Below are positions 24,277 to 32,052 of a stretch of DNA of 64,000 nucleotides, one piece after another (positions within the stretch are counted from its first letter, which is position 1; each line of letters opens with the position of its first letter). The notes beneath the pieces are model-generated. The model was not told the origin of the DNA and did no database searches. It saw only the letters and a list, made by a program, of their open reading frames with translations. Source of the DNA: Variovorax sp. 54 (GTDB lineage: Bacteria > Pseudomonadota > Gammaproteobacteria > Burkholderiales > Burkholderiaceae_C); NCBI RefSeq assembly GCF_002754375.1, contig NZ_PEFF01000001.1, positions 1,240,001 through 1,304,000 of the forward strand, read 5' to 3'. Made by a program: the position numbers and the translations under genes.

Positions 24277-27200
24277 TCAGTGGTGAAGCGCGAGGCCCTG
24301 GTGAAGCTCGTCGTCGAGCGAAGGGGCCACGGGCGGTGCGTAGGCCGCGAGCGAGTCGGCCGACGACGCCAGGGCCAGCACCGAAGGCGATGCCTGCGCG
24401 GCTGCGAAGGGCGGCGGGAACGCAGCCTGCAGCAGCGCATGCAGCGACTCGGCAGCGCCGAAGCCCTGCAGCATGTCGGACAGCTGCATGCCTCCCCATG
24501 GGCTGTCGCCGAAGGGGAAATGCGGCGCATCGTGCTGTTGTTGCTGCTGCTGCTCGATCGACACCGTCACCTCGTCGACACCGGCCAGCCCCAGCGAATC
24601 GGGCGAGGTGAAGAGCGCCGCCACCCCTGCTGCAGGCGTGTAATTGACGTGCAGCGTCTGCGTGGCCACGTTGCTCGCGTCGCCGTCGCGGTCGACCACC
24701 TGGTAGCTGAGGGTCTCGTCGTAGTTGTGCGAGCTGCTGGTGCGCGGTGCCACCTGGTAGCTGAACTCGCCCGAGTCGAAGTCCACGACCAGCTTGCCGC
24801 CCTGCGCCGTGGCAATGGTGACCTGGTGCGTCGCCGGGTTGTAGCTGTAGTCGCTGCCGGTGGCGGGGCCGGTCTTCGTCATCAGGCCCGCGCTGCTGTC
24901 GAAGGCGTAGGTGGTGCCGTCGATGCTCAGCGTGGACACATGGCCGCCGTCGGCGCCAAAGCCCGACGAGCCACCGAGGCCGCCGGTCAGCAGGTTGCTG
25001 ACCGTGGGCGGCACGCTGATCGTGCCTTGCAGCATGTCGTTCAGCTGGCTCGTGTCGGTGACGATCTGGCCGTGGGTGTTCGTGCCGGTGTTGCCGTTGT
25101 AGGCGATGGGGTCGATGAAAGCTTGCGCCGCCGCGTTCAGGCTGGACCCCAGGCCCAGTGCGAACGAGTTGATCTGGTGGGTGGTGAGGAAGTTCTTCCA
25201 GAGCGTTTCTTCCGCTGCCTGGATACCGTTGTCGGACGAGTTGTTGTTGTTCTGGTTGTTCAACTGGCCGGTGTTGCCGTCACCCTGGGTCGGCTCGCCG
25301 TCCGTGAGGAAGTACGAGACGTTCTGGGCACCCTGCAACTTGCCGGTCGCCGAGAAGCCACTCATCGCTTGCGCCAGGGCAGCGTCGTAATTGGTACCGC
25401 CCCCAGCCTGCAGGTTCTGCACCAGCGTCTTGGCCTCTGCCGCCGTCATCCAGGCCTGCTGCGCCGCCCCGGTGCTGCTGAAAGTGACGAGCTGCACTCT
25501 CACGTCCCCGTACAGGTCGTAGCCGTCGATCAGGTTCTGGACAGCCTCTTTCGCACGGCTGAGGCGTGTCGGGGTTTCCTGCCCCATGCTCCCGGAAAGG
25601 TCCAGGATCACCATCAGGTTCGTGTTGATCGGCGCCACGTCGACGGACTGCTCGCCGTTCACGAGCACCGGCGCATCGTCCTTGACGGGCACATCGAAGC
25701 TCACTGGCGCAGCAGCGGTCTGGCCGTCGGTCACATGCGCCTGGAATTGCAGGTTCGACACGCCCTCGCCGTTGCCAGCCGGGTGGTCGATCGGCGCCTT
25801 CAGCGTGACGGTGTAGCCCGCCTCGAACTGCCCCGCGCCCGTGGCGGTGACGTTGCCCACGGCCACGGTCATCACATCGGTGGTGACGCCGCCGACGGTG
25901 ACGCTGCCCGTGAGGGTGTGCGTGCCCGCGTCCCAGGTCCACGTCACCGGCTGGCCGCCGGAGGTGACGCCGTTGGGGCCGCTGAGCGACACAGCCAGAT
26001 CGCTGGCCGCGCTGTCCGGGTCCGCGATGGAAATGGTGCCGGTCGATTGCACCGGCGGTTCTCCTGCAGCCGGAATGCCGCCGGGCAGGCTGCCTTCGGA
26101 GACGGCATCGGGCGCGCTCACCGTGACCGACGGCGCATCGTTCACCGGAGTGACGGTCACGTTCACCGTGCTGGTGGTCGTGCCGCCGTGGCCGTCGCTC
26201 ACCGTGACGGTGAAACTGTCGGTGCCGTTGAAGTTGGGGCCGGGAACGTAGGTGTAGGTGCCGTTGGCGTTCACCGTCACCGTGCCGTTCGACGGGTTGC
26301 TGCCCTTGGCGTAGGTGAGCGTGTCGCCGTCGACGTCGCTGCCGACGATCTGGCCGCTGACCGGCGTGTCTTCGTTCGTGGTCTTGGTGTCGTCGGGCGC
26401 CGTTGGTGCTTCGTTGACGTTTTGCTCGTTGAGCGTGACGGGGATGTTCGTCGTGACCGTGCCGTCGCTCGCGCCGACCACCAGCGCGTGCGCGTTGGCG
26501 CCTGCTTCGTAGTCGTTGACGAAGGCTGCAGCGCCTGCCGGCGTGAGGCTGATCGCGCCCGTGACCGGATCGATGGCGAAGTAGCCGTTGTCGTTGCCCG
26601 AGAGGATGCTGTAGGTGACGTTCGCGCTGTCCACATCGGTGGCGCGGACGGTGCCAAGTACGGTGCCTGCGGGGCGGTTTTCGTCGTAGCCGAAGACGTA
26701 GCCGTCGGCTGTGTTCACCGGTGTTCCGCCGCTATCGACGAACACGGGGGCGTCGTTGACGGGGTTGATCGTCACGTTCACGGTGCTGGTGGTCGTGCCG
26801 CCGTGGCCGTCGCTCACCGTGACGGTGAAGCTGTCGGTGCCGTTAAAGTTGGCGCCGGGCGTGTACGTGTAGGTGCCGTCGGCGTTGACCGTGACCGTGC
26901 CGTGCGCTGGGTTGCTGCCCTTCGCGTAGGTCAGTGCGTCGCCATCGACGTCGCTTCCGATGACCTGGCCGCTGACGGGCGTGTCTTCGTCAGTCGTCTT
27001 GTTGTAGTTGGGCACCGTCGGTGCGTCGTTGATGTTCTGCTCGTTGAGCGTGACGGGGATATTCGTCGTGACCGTGCCGTCGCTCGCACCGACCACCAGC
27101 GAGTGCGCGTTGGCGCCCGCTTCGTAGTCGTTGACGAACGCCGCAGCGCCTGCAGCCGTGAGGCTGATCGCGCCCGTGACCGGGTCGATGGCGAAGTAGC

Positions 27201-30200
27201 CGTTGTCGTTGCCCGAGAGGATGCTGTAGGTGACGGTCGCGCTGTCGACGTCGGTGGCGCGGACGGTGCCGAGTACGGTGCCTGCGGGGCGGTTTTCGTT
27301 GTAGCCGAAGACATAGCCGTCCGCTGTGTTCACCGGTGTTCCGCCGCCATCGACGAACACGGGGGCGTCGTTGACGGGGTTGATCGTCACGTTCACGGTG
27401 CTGGTGGTCGTGCCGCCGTGGCCATCACTCACCGTGACGGTGAAGCTGTCGGTGCCGTTGAAGTTGGCGCCGGGGACGTAGGTGTACGTGCCGTCGGGGT
27501 TGACCGTGACCGTGCCGTGCGCTGGGTCGCTGCCCTTCACGTACGTGAGCGTGTCGCCGTCGACGTCGGTGCCGACGACCTGGCCGCTGACGGGCGTGTC
27601 TTCGTCGGTCGTCTCGTTGTAGTCGGGCACCGTGGGCACGTCGTTCACGGGGTCGATCGTGACCGTCACGGTGCTCGTCGTCGTGCCGCCGTGACCGTCA
27701 CTGACCGTGACGGTGAAGCTGTCGGTGCCGTTGAAGTTGGCGCTCGGCGTGTAGGTGTACGTGCCGTCGGTATTGACCGTGACGGTGCCGTGAGCTGGAT
27801 CGCTGCCCTTCGTATAGGTCAGTGCGTCGCCGTCCAGATCAGTGCCAGTCACCTTGCCGCTGACCGGGGTGTCTTCGTTCGTGGTCTCGGTGTAGTTCGG
27901 GACCGTGGGCGCATCGTTCACCGGATCGACAGTCACCGTGATGGTGCTCGTCGTCGTGCCGCCATGGCCATCGCTCACCGTGACGGTGAACGTGTCGGCG
28001 CCGTTGAAGTTGGGGTTCGGGGTGTACGTGTAGGTGCCGTCGGGGTTGACGACCACGGTGCCATTTGAGGGATTGCTGCCCTTCGTGTAGGTCAGCGCGT
28101 CACCGTCCAGGTCAGTGCCCGTCACCTTGCCGCTGACTGGCGTGTCTTCGTTCGTGGTCTCGGCGTAGTTCGGGACCGTGGGGAGATCGTTCACCGGATC
28201 GACGGTGACCGTGATGGAGCTCGTCGTCGTGCCGCCGTGGCCGTCGCTGACTGTGACGGTGAACGTGTCGGTGCCGTTGAAGTTGGGGTTCGGCGTGTAC
28301 GTGTAGGTGCCATCGGGGTTGACCGTGACGGTGCCGTTCGCTGGATTGCTGCCCTTTGTGTAGGTCAGAGCGTCACCGTCCAGGTCAACGCCCGTCACCT
28401 TGCCGCTGACTGGCGTGTCTTCGTTCGTGGTCTCGGTGTAGTTCGGCGCCGTCGGTGCGTCGTTCACCGGGTTGACGGTCACGTTCACCGCGCTGGTGGT
28501 CGTGCCGCCGTGGCCGTCGCTCACCGTCACGGTGAAGCTGTCAGTGCCATTGAAGTTGGCGCCCGGGACGTAGGTGTAGGTGCCATCAGCGTTGACCGTC
28601 ACAGTGCCGTGCGCCGGATCGCTGCCCTTCGCGTACGTCAGTGCGTCGCCATCGACGTCGCTGCCGATCACCTTCCCGCTGACGGGCGTGTCTTCGTTCG
28701 TGGTCTCGGTGTAGTTCGGCGCCGTCGGCGCGTCGTTCACCGGGTTGACAGTCACGTTCACCGTGCTGGTGGTCGTGCCGCCATGGCCGTCGCTGACCGT
28801 CACGGTGAAGCTGTCAGTGCCATTGAAGTTGGCACCGGGGGTGTACGTGTAGGTGCCGTCAGCGTTGACCGTCACCGTGCCATGCGTTGGGTCACTGCCC
28901 TTCGTATAGGTCAGCGCATCGCCATCAACGTCGCTGCCGATCACCTTCCCGCTAACCGGCGTGTCCTCGTTCGTGGTCTCGGTGTAGTTCGGCGCTGTCG
29001 GTGCATCGTTCACCGGGTTCACGGTCACGTTCACCGTACTGGTGGTCGTGCCGCCGTGGCCGTCGCTCACCGTCACGGTGAAGCTGTCGGTGCCGTTGAA
29101 GTTGGCGCCAGGGACGTAGGTGTACGTGCCATCGGGGTTGACCGTGACCGTGCCGTGCGCGGGATCACTGCCTTTGGTGTACGTCAGCGTGTCGCCATCG
29201 ATATCGCTGCCGATCACCTTGCCACTGACGGGCGTGTCTTCGTTCGTGGTCTTGCTGTAGTCAGGCACCGTGGGCACGTCGTTCACCGGATCGACCGTCA
29301 CGGTCACCGTGCTCGTCGTCGTGCCACCTTGGCCATCGCTCACCGTCACGGTGAACGTGTCGGTGCCGTTGAAGTTCGGGTTCGGCGTGTAGACGTACGT
29401 GCCATCGGGATTGACCGTGACCGTGCCGTTTTCCGGATCGCTGCCCTTCACATACGTCAGCGCATCGCCATCGACGTCGGTGCCGACCACGCTTCCGTTG
29501 ATCGGCGTGTCTTCGTTCGTCGTCTCGGCGTAGTCAGGTGCCACAGGTGCGTCATTGACGGGTGAGACCGTCACCGTCACCGTGCTCGTCGTCGTCCCAC
29601 CATTGCCATCACTCACCGTCACCGTAAAGCTGTCCGTGCCATGGAAGTCCGGGTTCGGCGTGTACGTGTACGTGCCATCGGGATTGACCGTGACCGTGCC
29701 ATGCGACGGATCAGTGCCCTTGCTGTAGGTCAACGTGTCGCCGCTATCAATGTCGCTGCCGGTCACGCGACCGCTCACGGGCTTGTCTTCGTTCGTGGTC
29801 TCGGTGTAGTCCGGCGCCGTAGGCGCGTCGTTGACGGGCGAGACGGTCACGGGCACCTTCACGGTGGTGGTGCCGCCCTTGCCGTCGCTGACGGTCACTT
29901 CGAAACTGTCGGGGCCTTCGTAGCCGGGCTTGGGCGTGTAGACGAACTGGCCCGTGGACGGATCGACGGTGACGGTGCCGTGCTCGGGGCCCTTGGCGAC
30001 GGTGTAGTTCAACGTGTCGCGGTCGGGGTCGGTGGCCTGCACCTGGCCCTGCACGGGCTTGTCCTGCTCGGTGACGACGGGCTCGGCCTTGCCTTCGGGG
30101 CCGCGGTTCTGCGGGGGGAGCAACGGCGGGATGAAGGCCGGGCCACCACCGCCGCCGCCGCCACCACCGCTCGCGGCGGCGCCGACGCCCAGCACGCCGA

Positions 30201-30570
30201 GCGCGCCCAGCAGCCAGCCGGGGACACCGTCGGGCAACAGCGCGCCGCCGGCGTCGTTCCATTCGATCTCGGTGAAGTGGAAGTCTTTCCAGGGCGCGGT
30301 GTACTGGCCCCACCACTGCACGCCGGCGCCGTCTTCGAGCACGAGGTCGTTGCGGCCGCCGTCGGGGTACTCGGCGAAGAAGCCGCGCACGGCGACTTCC
30401 TGGCCGTCGCGCATCACGAGCACGAGGTCGTCGCCGCGGCGCTCGAACTTGAGCACGCTCTCGGGCGCGATCTTCAGCGAGACGATCGACGGGCGATCCA
30501 GAACCAGAGGGGTCTCTGCTGTCGCCGCTTTGCGGGACGACGCGCCACCAGACTTGTAAACAGCTTCCAT
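24277..30570 (-). CDS. giant BapA/LapA-type repeat adhesin, type I secretion substrate
   Basis: This 2097-residue surface protein begins with a BapA-prefix-like domain (LKIAPESVLKFERRGDDLVL to FTEIEWND, residues about 25-105). A glycine-rich hydrophobic stretch (GAAASGGGGGGGGG) follows. Then come about twelve Ig/cadherin-like units of 91 residues (NEDTPVSG, DGDALTY, HGTVTVN, FNGTDSFTVTVSDGHGGTTT), with two cadherin-type units (YVFGYNENRPAGTVLGTVRA) interposed near the C-terminal end. A von Willebrand A domain has a MIDAS-type DLSGSMGQ near residue 1657. The C-terminal secretion region includes LSYQVVDRDGDASNVATQTL and a Gln run. The start at 30570 follows AAGGAG. No signal peptide is present, as expected for type I export by the downstream genes. 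A biofilm or attachment role is inferred. Confidence 0.93.
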   Translation of the reverse strand: MEAVYKSGGASSRKAATAETPLVLDRPSIVSLKIAPESVLKFERRGDDLVLVMRDGQEVAVRGFFAEYPDGGRNDLVLEDGAGVQWWGQYTAPWKDFHFTEIEWNDAGGALLPDGVPGWLLGALGVLGVGAAASGGGGGGGGGPAFIPPLLPPQNRGPEGKAEPVVTEQDKPVQGQVQATDPDRDTLNYTVAKGPEHGTVTVDPSTGQFVYTPKPGYEGPDSFEVTVSDGKGGTTTVKVPVTVSPVNDAPTAPDYTETTNEDKPVSGRVTGSDIDSGDTLTYSKGTDPSHGTVTVNPDGTYTYTPNPDFHGTDSFTVTVSDGNGGTTTSTVTVTVSPVNDAPVAPDYAETTNEDTPINGSVVGTDVDGDALTYVKGSDPENGTVTVNPDGTYVYTPNPNFNGTDTFTVTVSDGQGGTTTSTVTVTVDPVNDVPTVPDYSKTTNEDTPVSGKVIGSDIDGDTLTYTKGSDPAHGTVTVNPDGTYTYVPGANFNGTDSFTVTVSDGHGGTTTSTVNVTVNPVNDAPTAPNYTETTNEDTPVSGKVIGSDVDGDALTYTKGSDPTHGTVTVNADGTYTYTPGANFNGTDSFTVTVSDGHGGTTTSTVNVTVNPVNDAPTAPNYTETTNEDTPVSGKVIGSDVDGDALTYAKGSDPAHGTVTVNADGTYTYVPGANFNGTDSFTVTVSDGHGGTTTSAVNVTVNPVNDAPTAPNYTETTNEDTPVSGKVTGVDLDGDALTYTKGSNPANGTVTVNPDGTYTYTPNPNFNGTDTFTVTVSDGHGGTTTSSITVTVDPVNDLPTVPNYAETTNEDTPVSGKVTGTDLDGDALTYTKGSNPSNGTVVVNPDGTYTYTPNPNFNGADTFTVTVSDGHGGTTTSTITVTVDPVNDAPTVPNYTETTNEDTPVSGKVTGTDLDGDALTYTKGSDPAHGTVTVNTDGTYTYTPSANFNGTDSFTVTVSDGHGGTTTSTVTVTIDPVNDVPTVPDYNETTDEDTPVSGQVVGTDVDGDTLTYVKGSDPAHGTVTVNPDGTYTYVPGANFNGTDSFTVTVSDGHGGTTTSTVNVTINPVNDAPVFVDGGGTPVNTADGYVFGYNENRPAGTVLGTVRATDVDSATVTYSILSGNDNGYFAIDPVTGAISLTAAGAAAFVNDYEAGANAHSLVVGASDGTVTTNIPVTLNEQNINDAPTVPNYNKTTDEDTPVSGQVIGSDVDGDALTYAKGSNPAHGTVTVNADGTYTYTPGANFNGTDSFTVTVSDGHGGTTTSTVNVTINPVNDAPVFVDSGGTPVNTADGYVFGYDENRPAGTVLGTVRATDVDSANVTYSILSGNDNGYFAIDPVTGAISLTPAGAAAFVNDYEAGANAHALVVGASDGTVTTNIPVTLNEQNVNEAPTAPDDTKTTNEDTPVSGQIVGSDVDGDTLTYAKGSNPSNGTVTVNANGTYTYVPGPNFNGTDSFTVTVSDGHGGTTTSTVNVTVTPVNDAPSVTVSAPDAVSEGSLPGGIPAAGEPPVQSTGTISIADPDSAASDLAVSLSGPNGVTSGGQPVTWTWDAGTHTLTGSVTVGGVTTDVMTVAVGNVTATGAGQFEAGYTVTLKAPIDHPAGNGEGVSNLQFQAHVTDGQTAAAPVSFDVPVKDDAPVLVNGEQSVDVAPINTNLMVILDLSGSMGQETPTRLSRAKEAVQNLIDGYDLYGDVRVQLVTFSSTGAAQQAWMTAAEAKTLVQNLQAGGGTNYDAALAQAMSGFSATGKLQGAQNVSYFLTDGEPTQGDGNTGQLNNQNNNNSSDNGIQAAEETLWKNFLTTHQINSFALGLGSSLNAAAQAFIDPIAYNGNTGTNTHGQIVTDTSQLNDMLQGTISVPPTVSNLLTGGLGGSSGFGADGGHVSTLSIDGTTYAFDSSAGLMTKTGPATGSDYSYNPATHQVTIATAQGGKLVVDFDSGEFSYQVAPRTSSSHNYDETLSYQVVDRDGDASNVATQTLHVNYTPAAGVAALFTSPDSLGLAGVDEVTVSIEQQQQQQHDAPHFPFGDSPWGGMQLSDMLQGFGAAESLHALLQAAFPPPFAAAQASPSVLALASSADSLAAYAPPVAPSLDDELHQGLALHH
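26134..30085 (-). repeat. tandem 273-bp repeats inside the adhesin gene
   Basis: About a dozen units recur with a 273-bp period (91 codons), interrupted twice by cadherin-type units near 26400-26760 and 27010-27370. Central units (around 28450-29270) are the most alike at DNA level, which suggests recent duplication or gene conversion. The unit at the N-terminal end of the protein, near 30000, is the most diverged. Such arrays are prone to copy-number change and to short-read misassembly. Confidence 0.9.
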
Positions 30571-31218
30571 GATTTGCCTTTGCTCCTTGACTCCGGACCT
30601 CGGGCGCGCCGTCGCTCTCGACGAACAGCCCGGGCCGCACACAGTGGGAAATCTCGAGCGCTGTGGGTGCCTCTCGAGGACTTGCCGGCGAGACCCGGTG
30701 CGCGGGTCTCACACAGGCTTGCGCTTGCATGGGGCGGGATTCTTGGTGCGGGGGGCGGCCCGGGCTTTTGCCGGACAGGCCGTGGCCTTTGCCGTGGCAG
30801 ACAACTGTTCACAAACGTGTGCGAACGTCGAATACTTCACACGAATGGCGAGAGAAATTCGTTAATTCGCGGGTTAGGGAAAGCGGGCAAGGGCGGCCTT
30901 TTGACTTATTGGCCTTTGCCAGACCGTCCATTTCTTTTGATGGACGGAATCGGCTTGGCTATTTCCGGCAATGCCGGAAATACCGGATCCGCCCGCTTCC
31001 AGCGCCCCGTTTTCCCTCTGACAGAGGCCGTTTCAGAGGCCGCCTCATGGCGCGCGTTGAGGGCCATCGGCGCGAATGGCAAGCAACCCAATCAGGAATG
31101 AATGGCAGTCATTGGATGAATTTGCAATTTTTGTGACAATGATTACCAAATTAATTCCTTGGTTACATTGATTCGATTGCAGGGCGTGCCAAACGCCGTG
31201 CTGTCGTTCTTTCCTTTC
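30571..31218. promoter_or_regulatory. long AT-richer control region between the adhesin and the response regulator
   Basis: No gene is seen in this 648-base divergent region. It is less GC-rich than its surroundings and holds several structured elements: a perfect 8-bp stem with an 8-base loop (30924-30947), an 11-bp perfect inverted repeat with a 1-base spacer (30960-30982), and an imperfect inverted repeat with arms near caatgattaccaa and ttggttacattg (31137-31170). It must contain the promoters of both the adhesin operon and the regulator-kinase pair. Which elements are operators and which are terminator-like hairpins is not decided by sequence alone. Confidence 0.6.
30960..30982. promoter_or_regulatory. 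perfect inverted repeat, candidate operator
   Basis: Two perfect 11-base arms (tatttccggca and its complement) flank a single base. It lies 390 bases before the adhesin start and 236 bases before the response-regulator start. A perfect dyad with arms spaced one helical turn apart is typical of a dimeric regulator site. The binding protein is unknown; an RNA hairpin is an alternative. Confidence 0.5.
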
Positions 31219-32046
31219 ATGTCCTATTGGTCCTCTCCGGAGCCCCGGAGCGCTCATCTTCTGGTGGTCGACGACAACGTCGACGAGCTCAAGCTCTTGC
31301 TGGAAACGCTGCGGGGCACCGGCTACCGCATCACGCTCGCTTTCGACGCGATGGAGGGCTACCGGCGCGCGACGACGCTGCAGATGGACCTGGTGCTGCT
31401 GGACGTGCGCCTGGGCGGCACCGACGGGTTTGCTGTCTGCCGCCTGCTGAAGGCCGACCCGGCCACGGCGGACATTCCGGTGATCTTCGTGACCTCGTCG
31501 GCCAGCGTGGAAGAGCGCCTGACGGGCCTGCGGGCCGGCGCGGTCGACTACATCGTGAAGCCCTTCGACCCGGCCGAGGTGATGGCCCGCGTCGAGATTC
31601 ACCTGGCGCTAGCGGAATCCCGCAGGGCGCGCACCGCGCCTGCCACGGAACCTGCGCCCCCGCCCGACCGCCCTGCGGCCAACGACGGCGGCGCGCCGGG
31701 CTCGGGCATGGACCGCGCGCTCATGCAGGCGGCGGAACGACTCATCCTGGCCGACCTGAGCCGCGTGCTGCCGCTGCGCGAGCTGGCGGCGCGCGTGGGC
31801 ACGCACGAGAAGCGCCTGTCGCGCGTGTTCAAGGAGCTGGCGAACCGCACGGTGTTCGAGTTCGTGCGCGAGGCGCGGCTGCACGAGGCGCAGCGCCTGC
31901 TGCTCGAATCGGCGATGCGCATCGAAGAGATCGCCGCGGCGGTGGGGTTCTCGAGCGCCGCGAATTTTGCGACGGCGTTCCGCGAGTACTTCGACTGCAC
32001 GCCCTCGGCCTGCCGCCAGGCCGGCGTGGGCCGGTCGGGCACCTGA
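31219..32046 (+). CDS. response regulator with AraC-type DNA-binding domain
   Basis: This 275-residue protein has an N-terminal receiver domain (LLVVDDNVDELKLLLETL, phospho-acceptor in LVLLDVRLGG, and the conserved Lys in DYIVKPFDP). A Pro/Ala linker follows, then an AraC-type double helix-turn-helix (LPLRELAARVGTHEKRLSRV, then EEIAAAVGFSSAANFATAFR). The start at 31219 is used; an in-frame TTG at 31159 would extend it by 20 residues into an inverted repeat. The kinase gene begins 6 bases downstream. Its position divergent from the adhesin operon makes that operon the likely target. Confidence 0.92.
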   Translation: MSYWSSPEPRSAHLLVVDDNVDELKLLLETLRGTGYRITLAFDAMEGYRRATTLQMDLVLLDVRLGGTDGFAVCRLLKADPATADIPVIFVTSSASVEERLTGLRAGAVDYIVKPFDPAEVMARVEIHLALAESRRARTAPATEPAPPPDRPAANDGGAPGSGMDRALMQAAERLILADLSRVLPLRELAARVGTHEKRLSRVFKELANRTVFEFVREARLHEAQRLLLESAMRIEEIAAAVGFSSAANFATAFREYFDCTPSACRQAGVGRSGT

Positions 32047-32052
32047 CGCGCG

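Noticed and set aside
24217..28068. A 1283-residue plus-strand frame opposite the adhesin repeats
   Set aside because: It is a shadow of the repeated coding DNA on the minus strand: Val/Gly/Arg-rich repeats follow the same period, with no domain or start signal.
26134..30085. A CRISPR-like array
   Set aside because: The repeats are 273 bases long, contiguous and encode protein domains; there are no short repeats with spacers.
31159..31218. Longer start of the response regulator at 31159
   Set aside because: It would begin with TTG inside an inverted repeat and precede the receiver domain by extra residues without homology; the ATG at 31219 is simpler.
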